Origin: CAYFPS01 sp964345075
Lineage (GTDB): Bacteria; CAIWAD01
Direction of reading: 5' to 3'
Assembly (NCBI GenBank): GCA_964345075.1
Contig: CAYFPS010000001.1
Span: 260,650 to 324,649, forward strand
DNA length: 64,000 nucleotides
The notes under the pieces are model-generated. The model was not told where the DNA came from. It ran no database searches and saw only the letters and a program-made list of their open reading frames with translations. How positions within the stretch are numbered: the first letter of the stretch is position 1; every line of letters starts with the position of its first letter. The translations under genes were made by a program, and so were the position numbers. Positions 10,307 to 19,400 of the stretch are shown one piece after another.

Positions 10307-11353
10307 ATGAAGGCAATGGTTGTATCACGCCACGGTGGCCCCGAAGTCATGGAGCTTCGTGACATGCCTGTGCCCGTGCCCGGACACGGCGAGCTGCGCA
10401 TTCGAGTTCGTGCCGCCGCGCTTAATCATCTGGACTTGTGGGTCCGGCGCGGGCACCCCGGCCTGCATGTCGAGCTGCCGCACATTCCCTGTAGTGATGT
10501 CAGCGGCGTGGTGGATGCGGCCGGCGAGGGCGCCAGGGGCTTTTCCGTTGGCGACGAGGTTGTGCTCTATCCTGCAACCTTTTGTAACACATGCCCGGCC
10601 TGTCTTGCGGGTCATCAGAACCACTGTGCCGACTACAGGATTCTGGGCGAGAACCGACCCGGCGGCCTGGCCGAGTACATCGTTGTGCCCGAACGAAATC
10701 TGTGTTACAAACCCGCATCGCTTTCCTTTGAAGAAGCGGCAGCGTTCCCTTTGGCCTGGCTAACCAGCTGGCACATGCTCTGTGACAAGGTCAGCCTGAA
10801 GCCCGGAGACTGGGTGCTGGTGCAGGCCGCGGCATCGGGTACGGGTCTGGCCGCGGTTCAGATTGCCCGGCTCTTTGGCGCGAATGTGATTGCAACGGCC
10901 GGAAGCAAGGCCAAGTGTCAGGGCCTGGCGGCTCTGGGCGCAGAAGCCGTGATCAACTACCGTGAAGAGGATGTGAAGGGCGCAGTGCGTCAACTGACAG
11001 CTGGATCCGGCTGCCAGGTGGTGCTGGACCATGTCGGGCAGGACACTTTTCAGGCAAGTCTGGCCAGTCTGGCCCGGGGTGGCAGCTATGTGACCTGCGG
11101 CGGCACTTCCGGCCCGAAGCTGGCCTTTGATGTTCGGCACTTGTTCATCAAGCATCAGCGCATCATTGGCAGCACCATGGGCAACATGGCCGACTTTCAT
11201 GCCTTGTTGGCGCGCATGGGGCAACCGGGCGAAGCGGGCAAGGGCCTTTGGCCGATCGTGCATGCCAGCCTTCCCATGGAGCAGGCTGCGGAAGCCCATC
11301 GCCTGCTTGAAGCCCGCGAGGCCTTTGGCAAGGTGGTGTTGAGCGTCCGCTAA
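10307..11353 (+). CDS. Zinc-binding MDR-family oxidoreductase (alcohol dehydrogenase/quinone reductase type)
   Basis: A 348-residue medium-chain dehydrogenase/reductase. The GroES-like half has the PCSDVSGVV region and a four-cysteine structural zinc loop, CNTCPACLAGHQNHC, at about 93-107. The Rossmann half has VQAAASGTGLAAVQIARLFGANVIATAGS, with AASGTG in place of the usual glycine fingerprint. NAD(P)H is the expected cofactor; the substrate cannot be read from sequence. GGAGG lies five bases before the ATG. The start of the coding sequence holds one copy of the TGTATCAC repeat. Confidence 0.88.
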   Translation: MKAMVVSRHGGPEVMELRDMPVPVPGHGELRIRVRAAALNHLDLWVRRGHPGLHVELPHIPCSDVSGVVDAAGEGARGFSVGDEVVLYPATFCNTCPACLAGHQNHCADYRILGENRPGGLAEYIVVPERNLCYKPASLSFEEAAAFPLAWLTSWHMLCDKVSLKPGDWVLVQAAASGTGLAAVQIARLFGANVIATAGSKAKCQGLAALGAEAVINYREEDVKGAVRQLTAGSGCQVVLDHVGQDTFQASLASLARGGSYVTCGGTSGPKLAFDVRHLFIKHQRIIGSTMGNMADFHALLARMGQPGEAGKGLWPIVHASLPMEQAAEAHRLLEAREAFGKVVLSVR

Positions 11354-11370
11354 GGGGCCTTTGCACCGGC

Positions 11371-11477
11371 TTATCCACAAGGCGTCTTGTTGGTGGTGGA
11401 TAATGAAATGGCTCTCTGGCAGAGGCTGCAAGAGAGCCTGATCGCTTTTTTTCCGTTAAGTCAACCCGTTATCCACA
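11371..11477. promoter_or_regulatory. Cluster of DnaA boxes between convergent genes
   Basis: Two perfect boxes (TTATCCACA at 11371-11379 and 11469-11477) and one single-mismatch box on the other strand (GGTGGATAA, 11395-11403) lie in a 139-base gap between convergent genes. The last box runs on into AAGTTGTCAACAA, which resembles, in reverse, the sequence over the dnaA start. DnaA titration, a secondary regulatory site or a piece of origin are all possible. Confidence 0.6.
11410..11452 (+). terminator. Terminator-like hairpin after the MDR gene
   Basis: GGCTCTCT (11410-11417) pairs with AGAGAGCC (11431-11438) around a 13-base loop. A run of T (11446-11452) follows, but only after seven other bases, so termination efficiency is uncertain. 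It lies among the DnaA boxes. Confidence 0.45.
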
Positions 11478-11492
11478 AGTTGTCAACAAGGC

Positions 11493-13070
11493 CTAGAGGC
11501 GTTTCCAGCTGCCATCTTCCATGTAGTGCAGCTGGTAAAGGTCGCGCCGGCGATCCTGCCAGTTGAGCGTCGTGCCCTTGTATTTGTGTCGCCTTAAGGC
11601 TTCCACATCAAGATCCTTCATGATGATGGTCTCGACATTGGGCGTGGTTTCCGCCGCAACGGCATTCGGGCTGAAGGGAATGTCCGCGGGCGTGTAAATG
11701 GCGCTCTGGGCATAGTGAATGTCGGCGGCATTGACGAAGGGCAGGTTGCCCGTACAGCCGGCCGCCACCACATACTGGTGATTTTCAATGCAGCGAGCCT
11801 GAGCGCAGTAGCGCACGCGCAGGTGGCCGAACTGTTCGTCGGTGTTGTAAGGGACAAAAAGAATGCGCGCGCCTTTCTGCGCGGCAATGCGGGCCAGCTC
11901 GGGAAACTCCACATCGTAGCAGATCAGGATGGCCACCTTGCCGCAGTCGGTGTCAAAGACTTCCACCCGCTCGCCGCCCGTGACACCCCACCACTTCCAC
12001 TCAGCCGGCGTGATGTGAATTTTGTACTGCTTGTCGATGCTGCCATCGCGGCGGAAGAGGTAGGCAATGTTGTAGAGGTATTCTTCTTCCAGCGTGAACT
12101 GGCTGCCGGCCACAATGTTGATGTGGTAGCGGATTGCCAGATCGTTGAAGAGCTCAAGGTACTGGGGCGTGAACTCCGCCAGGCGACGGGCCGCCTCGCC
12201 GGGCCGCATTTCGCCACAGAAGCTCAGGAGCTGTGTGGTGAAGAGCTCGGGAAAGAGCACGAAGTCGCACTTGTAGTCACTGGTGGTGTCCACGAAATAG
12301 GTGACCTGCTGCTCGAAATCCTCGAAACTGGAAATCGAGCGCATCAGGTACTGGACAGCGGCCATGCGTACAATCTGCACCGGCTGAATGGCGCGCTTCT
12401 TGTAGGGCCGGTAGTCGACATTGGTCCACTCCATGTGCGTGGCCCAGCCCACACTTTCCGCATCCGAGGGCAGATAATTGCTGATCAGCTGCTTGAGCTC
12501 GAAGCCGTTGGCCAACTGCACCGTGAGCACAGGGTCGAAAAGGGTCTTGTCTTCCACATTCTCGATGTACTCGTGGACGGTCATGTCGCCCCTGTGTGAT
12601 ACAAAACCGGGAATGCGTCCCCCAATCACGATACCCTTCAGGTTGTGGCGCTTGACCAGATCCTTGCGCGCCTCATAAAGCCGTCGGGCGAGTTTCATGC
12701 CGCGATACTCGGGGTGAACCATGATCTCGATGCCATAGAGCATGTCGCCATCGGGATCATGATTGGTGATCATGCCGTCATCGCTGATCGTGTTCCAGTC
12801 GTGCCAGTCGCTGTAGTGGTCGTAATCGACAATCAGGCTGGAGGCGGTGGCCACCAGTTTGCCCTCGTATTCCACACCGAACTGTCCTTCGGCGAAAAGC
12901 TTCATCTGGCTGTCATACTGATCACGTGTCCAGGGCTTCATGCCCTGAAAACAGGCCAGCTGCAGGGCCGTGACCTCGGCAAAGTCCTCGGGCCTTAACG
13001 ACCTGACCAGAATGCTCTTTTCGAAATCGGCCAGGCCTCCGGGCGGCAAACTGTCCTTGACCAGTGGCAT
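11493..13070 (-). CDS. GNAT acetyltransferase-nitrilase superfamily fusion
   Basis: About 525 residues in two parts. The N-terminal half (about 15-210) is GNAT-like: ILVRSLRPEDFAEVTALQ, then MVHPEYRGMKLARRLYEARK, the acetyl-CoA-binding pattern. The C-terminal half (about 230-500) is a carbon-nitrogen hydrolase with a Glu-Lys-Cys triad: FPELF (Glu near 273), YKIHITPAEW (Lys near 349) and LICYDVEFPE (Cys near 381). This fusion is a known family that includes B. subtilis YhcX; its substrate is not established. I chose the ATG at 13070 because GGGGGAACGAGG stands directly upstream; an open frame 24 codons longer lacks such a site. Confidence 0.88.
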   Translation of the reverse strand: MPLVKDSLPPGGLADFEKSILVRSLRPEDFAEVTALQLACFQGMKPWTRDQYDSQMKLFAEGQFGVEYEGKLVATASSLIVDYDHYSDWHDWNTISDDGMITNHDPDGDMLYGIEIMVHPEYRGMKLARRLYEARKDLVKRHNLKGIVIGGRIPGFVSHRGDMTVHEYIENVEDKTLFDPVLTVQLANGFELKQLISNYLPSDAESVGWATHMEWTNVDYRPYKKRAIQPVQIVRMAAVQYLMRSISSFEDFEQQVTYFVDTTSDYKCDFVLFPELFTTQLLSFCGEMRPGEAARRLAEFTPQYLELFNDLAIRYHINIVAGSQFTLEEEYLYNIAYLFRRDGSIDKQYKIHITPAEWKWWGVTGGERVEVFDTDCGKVAILICYDVEFPELARIAAQKGARILFVPYNTDEQFGHLRVRYCAQARCIENHQYVVAAGCTGNLPFVNAADIHYAQSAIYTPADIPFSPNAVAAETTPNVETIIMKDLDVEALRRHKYKGTTLNWQDRRRDLYQLHYMEDGSWKRL

Positions 13071-13102
13071 CCTCGTTCCCCCTAAGTGTTTTTGCGGCGC
13101 AC

Positions 13103-13111
13103 AGTATAGCA
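13103..13111 (-). promoter_or_regulatory. Extended -10 element upstream of the GNAT-nitrilase gene
   Basis: On the minus strand TGCTATACT fits an extended -10 box (TGn plus TATACT). I see no good -35 at the usual spacing. It lies about 30 bases before the chosen start, which supports that start. Confidence 0.45.
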
Positions 13112-13169
13112 GATAGCATGGGGCTTTTAGCGCCAATTGCAAAAAAGTTTTGGCGAAGAAAAAAAGCTC

Positions 13170-13198
13170 TTGCGCGCTTGGTTAAGGCCGTGTAGCTT
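13170..13198 (+). promoter_or_regulatory. Possible trp leader promoter
   Basis: TTGCGC (13170-13175), a 17-base spacer and TAGCTT (13193-13198) make a weak sigma-70 match at the right distance before the leader peptide. Just downstream is a 7-base inverted repeat, GTCCCTG (13200-13206) with CAGGGAC (13213-13219), which could be a repressor site or the first hairpin of the leader RNA. Confidence 0.4.
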
Positions 13199-13225
13199 TG
13201 TCCCTGTTCAACCAGGGACAGAGAA

Positions 13226-13303
13226 ATGTCGAACCGTCGTCACAGCCTGAACAATTGGTGGTGGTGCAAGCGCCTCCAGCGGGGAAGGACTGTGTCTGAT
13301 TAG
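13226..13303 (+). CDS. trpL: trp leader peptide
   Basis: A 25-codon open frame with three consecutive tryptophan codons (TGG TGG TGG, codons 11-13) ending in TAG at 13301-13303. It lies just upstream of a strong terminator and then trpB. This is the layout of attenuation control: ribosomes stall at the Trp codons when charged tRNA-Trp is scarce, and the downstream RNA refolds. CGGGGAAG (13280-13287), inside the leader, can pair with CTTCCCCG (13339-13346) in the terminator loop, which gives a possible antiterminator. AGGGACAGAG serves as a weak ribosome site. Confidence 0.85.
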   Translation: MSNRRHSLNNWWWCKRLQRGRTVSD

Positions 13304-13326
13304 GTGACATGCAGCATGTTTACATC

Positions 13327-13362
13327 AGGCGCCGACCGCTTCCCCGGTCGGCGCCTTTTTTT
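13327..13362 (+). terminator. trp attenuator
   Basis: AGGCGCCGACCG (13327-13338) pairs with CGGTCGGCGCCT (13345-13356), followed by seven T. It sits between the Trp-rich leader peptide and trpB, so it is an intrinsic terminator inside a leader and not the end of a gene. A second possible antiterminator pairs GCGCCT (13270-13275) with AGGCGC (13327-13332). Confidence 0.88.
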
Positions 13363-13389
13363 GTTCACAACCATTTGAAGGAGCATATC

Positions 13390-14661
13390 ATGGAAAAGCA
13401 CTTGAACGGACCGGACGAAAAGGGATTCTTTGGCGAGTATGGCGGCTGTTTTGTTCCGCCGCCGCTGGAGGCTCCGCTGGCAGCCTTGGCCGAAGCCTTT
13501 GCCGAGTTGCGTTTCGACACTGATTTTCAGCATGAGTATGTATCACAGCTGAAAGCCTACTCTGGCCGACCAACGCCCCTGTATCACGCGGAAAACCTGA
13601 GCCGCGAACGGGGCTTTCACGTGCATCTGAAGCGCGAAGACCTGAATCACCTGGGCGCGCACAAGATCAACAACTGCATCGGTCAGGCTCTCCTTGCGCG
13701 GCGCATGGGCAGAAGAAAACTGATTGCCGAGACCGGTGCGGGCCAGCACGGCGTGGCCACTGCCGCTGTTGCCGCCCGCTTCGGCATGGCCTGTGATGTC
13801 TACATGGGTGCCGAAGACATGCGCCGGCAGGCGCTCAATGTCAAGCGCATGGAGCTTCTGGGCGCGCGTGTCGTGCCGGCCAGAAGCGGTGATGCAACGC
13901 TTAGCAATGCCGTGGACGAGGCGATCATGGCTTATGTGGCGGAGGCGGAAACAGCCCACTACCTGCTGGGCAGCGCGGTCGGCCCGCATCCCTACCCCTT
14001 GATCGTGCGCGAGTTTCAGGCCGTGATCGGCCGCGAGGCTCGCGAGCAGTTTGTATCACAGTACGATCGCCTGCCCGACCTGCTTGTCGCCTGTGCGGGC
14101 GGCGGCAGTAATGCCATCGGGCTCTTTGGGCCCTTCCTGGAGGACGAGTCCGTGCGCATGGTCGGCGCGGAAGCCGCGGGCAGTGGCCTTGAGAGCGATC
14201 GTCACGCCGCAACCCTGACGCTTGGCGAGCCCGCCGTGATACACGGCATGAAGACCTACGCCCTGCCAGAAGGCATGGTTGCCTCTGGCGGAAATCACTG
14301 CATCGCCGCTGGCCTGGATTACCCCGGCATCGGCCCCGAGCACAGTCACCTTAAGGATATCGGCCGCGTTGATTATGTGGCCGTATCCGACACGGAGGTG
14401 CTGGATGCCTTTGAAACACTTAACCGGCTTGAGGGAATCCTGCCAGCGTTTGAGAGCAGCCACGCCCTTGCCGCGCTTATGCGCCTCAGGGGAGCAAGGG
14501 CACAGGCTGCTGCCGGTATCACAAAGAACAGTCACGTGATCGTCAACCTGTCCGGCCGTGGCGACAAGGATCTGGACGAATATCTTTTGCGGCGTCAGAA
14601 CATTCTCTTGCACGGAAGCCTGAACCCGCAGGGCCAGCTGGAGGCCCGTTTTGGAGGCTGA
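13390..14661 (+). CDS. trpB: Tryptophan synthase beta chain
   Basis: TrpB joins indole and serine to make tryptophan, using PLP. The 423-residue protein has the PLP lysine in GAHKINN (about K92), the LIAETGAGQHGVATA segment with the catalytic glutamate, the phosphate-binding glycine loop ACAGGGSNAIG, and the C-terminal LSGRGDKD. It is of the TrpB1 type. GAAGGAG precedes the ATG by seven bases. No trpA or other trp gene adjoins it: a terminator follows and the next gene is on the other strand. So the attenuator controls trpB alone here. Three copies of the TGTATCAC octamer and one GTGATACA lie in the gene. Confidence 0.95.
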   Translation: MEKHLNGPDEKGFFGEYGGCFVPPPLEAPLAALAEAFAELRFDTDFQHEYVSQLKAYSGRPTPLYHAENLSRERGFHVHLKREDLNHLGAHKINNCIGQALLARRMGRRKLIAETGAGQHGVATAAVAARFGMACDVYMGAEDMRRQALNVKRMELLGARVVPARSGDATLSNAVDEAIMAYVAEAETAHYLLGSAVGPHPYPLIVREFQAVIGREAREQFVSQYDRLPDLLVACAGGGSNAIGLFGPFLEDESVRMVGAEAAGSGLESDRHAATLTLGEPAVIHGMKTYALPEGMVASGGNHCIAAGLDYPGIGPEHSHLKDIGRVDYVAVSDTEVLDAFETLNRLEGILPAFESSHALAALMRLRGARAQAAAGITKNSHVIVNLSGRGDKDLDEYLLRRQNILLHGSLNPQGQLEARFGG

Positions 14662-14698
14662 ATCCTTTAAGGGGGGCGTGGCAGCTTGCTGTCACAAA

Positions 14699-14730
14699 AA
14701 CGGGGACCCTTGGGGTCCCCGTTGCCTTTT
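14699..14730. terminator. Bidirectional terminator between trpB and the parvulin operon
   Basis: AACGGGGACCC (14699-14709) pairs with GGGTCCCCGTT (14713-14723). There is a T-rich run on the plus side and five A before the stem, which give U on the minus-strand transcript. It serves convergent trpB and the minus-strand operon. Confidence 0.85.
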
Positions 14731-14745
14731 CTACTGTCTCCGGCC

Positions 14746-16458
14746 CTATTCGGCCTGGTCGGCAAAGAGGCGATTCAGCCTGTCGCTATAAATCTTGACC
14801 GGCACAACCTTTTCGATTTCCTTGCGCCAGAGTGCCGTGTTCTCCTTGCGTGCTTCGCGCTCGAGCTTCATGCGAATGCTGGTGCGGCTTTCATCCAGCG
14901 ACTTGGGCCTGGGCGGAATCTGCTCTACCAGCTTGATCACGGACCAGTTGCGGCCAATCGGCAGGGGCTCGCTGACATCGCCCACATTCATGGAAAAGGC
15001 GGCCTCCCCCATTTTGCCATAGCGACCACTCTGGAAGGGCTCCAGCGTGCCGTCGGTGCCCTGCTTGCCCGGGCGCTCGGTGTGCGTCTTTGCCAGCGCA
15101 GCAAAGTCCTCACCGGCCTTGGCCTTGGCGGAAAGCTCCTCGGCCAGCGCCTTGTCCTTTACATAGATTTCCTGCACGCGGACCGTCTTTGGGTGCATGT
15201 AATCGTCAGGGTGTGATTCGTACCAGGCGGCAATGGCTTCTTCGCTGATGCTGGCCTTGCCCTTGATGCGATCACGCTCGTAATCCATCAGGACGCCGCC
15301 CTGCACCTGATCTTCTGCTGCCTGAACGAGCTCGGTATCCTTGTCCAGACCCCTTTCGCGAGCACGGATTTCGATCATGGGAAAGAGCGAGGCGAAGTCA
15401 ACCATTTCAATCACACGCTCACGACTGGTGATGTCCGAGGTGGGACGGAAGTTGCGCTCGGTGGAGGCCGACAGCTCGGTGACGGTGGTCTTTCCACCTT
15501 CCCAGACCGCCAGCTCCTTGCCGGCCCATTCGGCGCCAAGGTCCTCGGAGAGGATATCGCGCAGCTTGCGCTCGGGCTGCATATTGGCCTGAATGGCGGT
15601 CAGCAGATCGCCGCAGGCCAGCGTGTCCAGCATGAAGCCCATTTCTTCCTTCATGGCGATTACATAATCGAGCCCCATGCGGCTGACGGTTTCGCCATTC
15701 ATGCGCAGATAGGATTCGGTCAGGCCATCCCTCTGCTCTTCAAATGAGGGGCGACTTGCCACTTCGCGGCGGCCCGTCAAGTGAATCAGATGTACACCGA
15801 ACTGGGTTTCCACGGGCTCGGAAACCTCGCCCACCTCCAGCTGCCAGCAGGCATCCTGGAATTCGGGCACCATGCGGCCCCAGGTAAACCAGCCCAGCGA
15901 GCCCTGGCGCTCGCCGCCGCCGGGCTCTTCCGTGTAGCGCTCGGCGGCCTGAGCAAAGGGCATGCCGCGGCTGATCTCGCGGGCGACCTCTGCGGCCTGA
16001 CGCCTGACGGCGCTTGAGTCGGCTGTCCAGCGCAGCAGCACATGGGAGGCTTCAACCTCCAGGCCCTGCTTGTTGTAAAGCTCACGCAGCTTCTCTTCGG
16101 TGGCGATTTTGTCCAGCACTTCGAGCTTGTGCAGACGGTTCATCATGCCGTCCACCAGATAGCGCTCGCGCTTTTCCTTGACTTCCGGCGTGTCAAAGTA
16201 GCCCTCGGCGCGGGCTCCAGCGATCTTCAGCTTGCGCTCAACCAGCGTATTCAGCGACTCTTCGCGCTGCTCGAGGCTTATGCGCGCAGCCGAGCTTTCG
16301 CTGCGGTAGACACGGATCATCTCCTCGCGCAGATCCTGCATGGTGACGGTCTCGTCGCCGATCGTTGCCAGGACATTTGGATCTTCCTTGCTGCAGCCGC
16401 TCAAAAGGACGGCCGCGCCCAGCGCCAGTGCCGGGATCATGCTTCGCATGAAGTTCAT
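14746..16458 (-). CDS. Lipoprotein peptidyl-prolyl isomerase with two parvulin domains
   Basis: About 570 residues. The N-terminus MNFMRSMIPALALGAAVLLSGC ends in a lipobox, so the product should be a membrane-anchored periplasmic lipoprotein. A SurA-like N-terminal helical part is followed by parvulin domain 1 (about 145-245: SHVLLRW, GSLGWFTWGRMVPEFQDA, VETQFGVHLIHL) and, after a long helical segment, parvulin domain 2 (about 435-530: RVQEIYVKDK, GKMGEAAFSMNVGDVSEP). It probably helps fold outer-membrane or exported proteins, like SurA or PpiD. GGAGAAG precedes the chosen ATG; an ATG eight codons earlier lacks a site. It is the last gene of the operon, 34 bases after mfd. Confidence 0.88.
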   Translation of the reverse strand: MNFMRSMIPALALGAAVLLSGCSKEDPNVLATIGDETVTMQDLREEMIRVYRSESSAARISLEQREESLNTLVERKLKIAGARAEGYFDTPEVKEKRERYLVDGMMNRLHKLEVLDKIATEEKLRELYNKQGLEVEASHVLLRWTADSSAVRRQAAEVAREISRGMPFAQAAERYTEEPGGGERQGSLGWFTWGRMVPEFQDACWQLEVGEVSEPVETQFGVHLIHLTGRREVASRPSFEEQRDGLTESYLRMNGETVSRMGLDYVIAMKEEMGFMLDTLACGDLLTAIQANMQPERKLRDILSEDLGAEWAGKELAVWEGGKTTVTELSASTERNFRPTSDITSRERVIEMVDFASLFPMIEIRARERGLDKDTELVQAAEDQVQGGVLMDYERDRIKGKASISEEAIAAWYESHPDDYMHPKTVRVQEIYVKDKALAEELSAKAKAGEDFAALAKTHTERPGKQGTDGTLEPFQSGRYGKMGEAAFSMNVGDVSEPLPIGRNWSVIKLVEQIPPRPKSLDESRTSIRMKLEREARKENTALWRKEIEKVVPVKIYSDRLNRLFADQAE

Positions 16459-16492
16459 TCTTCTTCTCCCCAATCGATTCATCCAGAATTAC

Positions 16493-19400
16493 TCAAGATA
16501 GGAAAGGCTCACTTGCCTGTTTTTGGCCGTCGAGCAGGGCCTTAAGCAGTTTACGCGTCAGGTCCAGTTTCAGGTTCCAGTCCATGCCGCGCTGATCCAT
16601 GGAAAGGAGCAGGCCTTCACGGTCCTCCAGATCCAGTGGCCAGGAATCATCCAGATGGCGCAAGGCGGCCAGGAAGTCTGTGCTGTTCATGTGGGGCGCG
16701 CCCATTGGCCTTAAGGTCAGCCGATCTCTGCGCATATCGATCAGCTTGAGGCCGGCCTGACGGCCCAGCGTCTGCAGCTCAACCAGCTGGAAGAGCATCC
16801 ATGCCTCTCTTGGCATGCTGCCGAAGCGGTCGGCCACTTCATCACGCAGGCGCAGCACGTCTTCGGCCCTTTCCGTTTGCTGCAGGCGGCGGTAGAGATT
16901 GACGCGCTCACCATCGCTTTCAACATAATCGGCGGGCAGCAGGGCGTCCATCGGCAGTTCGACGCGGCAGTCCGGACGGGCTTCCTGCTGGGTGCCCGCT
17001 TCTTCGTGCTTCAGCTCGAGAATGGCCTCTTCCAGCAGGCGGTTGTAAAGCTCGTAACCGACGGCCGCCACATGGCCGCTCTGCTCCGCGCCCAGGAGGT
17101 TTCCCGCCCCACGGATTTCCAGATCGCGCATGGCAATCTTGAAGCCACTGCCCAGGTCCGTGAATTCGCCAATGGTGTGCAGGCGCTTCTTGGCCTCCAG
17201 ATTCATTTCAAAGGCCGGCGGCGTCAAAAGGTAGGCATAGGCCTGGCGGTGACTGCGGCCGATGCGCCCGCGCAGCTGATAGAGCTGGGCCAGGCCCAGT
17301 GTGTCGGCGCGGTTGACAATCATCGTGTTCACATTGGGAATGTCCAGCCCGCTTTCGATGATCATGGTGGAAATCAGCACATCGTAGTCCCGATGCATGA
17401 ATTCCAGCATGACCTTTTCCAGTTGACCCTCTTTCATCTGGCCGTGTCCGATGGCAAAGCGGGCTTCGGGTACCAGTTCGCGAAGGAGCGCGGCCATGCT
17501 GTCGATGGTCTGCACGCGGTTGTGGACAAAGTAGACCTGGCCGTTGCGATCCAACTCGCGCAGGATGGCCGAACGGATGCTCTTCTTGTTGAAGGGCAGA
17601 ATCTCGGTTTCAATCGGCAGGCGGTTTGAGGGCGGCACATTGACCAAGGAAAGGTCCTTGATGCCCAGCATGGCCATGTCCAGTGTGCGTGGAATGGGTG
17701 TGGCGGTCATGGTGATCACATCAAGGTTGGCGCGCAGAGCCTTGATCTTCTCCTTGTGCATCACACCAAAGCGCTGTTCTTCGTCCACCACCAGCAGGCC
17801 CAGATCCTTGAAGACAACATCCTGGGAAAGCAGGCGATGGGTGCCGATCAGGACATCGACCTTGCCTTCTTTCAGGTCGGCCAGCACTTCTTTCTGCTCG
17901 GCCTTGCTGCGAAAGCGGCTGACCACGTCGACCCGTGCCGGGAATTCGGCATAGCGACTGCTGAAGGTCTGGAAGTGCTGCTGGGCCAGGATCGTGGTTG
18001 GCGCCAGCACGGCCGCCTGCTTGCCGTCACTCAGCGCCTTGAAGACCGCGCGCACGGCCACCTCGGTTTTGCCGAAGCCGACATCGCCACAAATCAGGCG
18101 ATCCATCGGCCAGGAAGCTTCCATGTCTCCCTTGACAGCCTCAATCGCTGACAACTGATCAACGGTTTCCTCAAACTCGAAGGCGGCTTCCATTTCCTTT
18201 TGCCAGACCGTGTCCTGACCAAACGCGTGCCCGGGACTCATGCGGCGGCGGGCGTAGAGTTCCACCAGCTGCTTGGCAACCTTTTGAATGGATTTGCGCG
18301 TGCGGGTCTTGGTCCGCTCCCACTCGCCGGTTCCCAGCTTGGATAGCGGCGCCAGCTCGCCCTCGCGGCCCGAGTACTTCTCCATGTCGCGGAAGTCTTC
18401 CAGGCGCACATAAATGCGGTCTTCACCCTGATAGCGGAGCTTGAGTACTTCGCGCTCGTGGCCGTTGACCTGAATCGTCGTCAGGCCCTCGAAAATGCCC
18501 ACACCAAAGCGGACATGCACGACCTGATCGCCAACCTCCAGGTTCTCCAGCCTCCGGAGCACGGTTGCCCGCTTGAAGCGGCGCACATGCCGACGCATGC
18601 GGGGCCGGCCGAAGATTTCATGGTCGGTGTACAGGGCCGTTTTGCTGTCGTGGTCGATGAAGCCCTTGTTGAGGGAGCCCACCAGCAGCTCGGCTGCACC
18701 AGCCTCCAGGCCCAGCTCGTCCAGAATCTCCTGCAGGCGATCGCGCTGTCCGTGATTGTCGCAGAGAATGGCACTCTTGTAGCCGTCCTCGTGGAGTGCG
18801 CGCAGGTTGTTAACCAGCAGCGGCACGTTGCGCATGAAGCTTTCCTGGCCGCGGGCGTTCAGGTTGATGATCCTCTCGCCTGTCGCGTCAATCCTCCGGC
18901 TTGGATGAAGCTCCAGTCGCCGACTTTCCGAGATCTTGCCCAGCAGCTGATCGGGGTTCTGATAGCGCTGCTCGGGCGGCGCTGTCCCCGCCTGTCCCGG
19001 GAAGCTACGCTCGGCCTCGATCATGACATGCCTAAGCTGGGCCGCCAGCGCCTCTTTTGGCGGGCAGACAAGCAGGTATTCCTGTCTGAAAAGGCTCAGC
19101 AGGCATTCGCCCTGATTCAGGTCATGCGGGAGCTGCAGGCTTAGCTGCGCCTGCTTGAGTGTTTCGGTCGAGACCTGTGTTCCGGGGTCAAAGGCGCGAA
19201 TGCTTTCCAACTGGTCGCCAAAGAACTCCAGCCGAAGGGGAAACTCAATACCAAAGGGATAGAGATCCAGAATGCCCCCGCGCAAGGCGTAGCTGCCAAT
19301 GTCCTCCACCGCGGCCTCGCGGCTGAAGCCGGCATCGGCCAACTCGGCCACCAGCTCGTCGCGATCCAGCTCCATGCCAGCCTCAAGGATGTGCAGGCCC

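Noticed and set aside
14746..16458. Parvulin lipoprotein called as SurA
   Set aside because: It has two parvulin domains and a helical N-terminus like SurA, but the lipobox and greater length make an exact SurA label unsafe.
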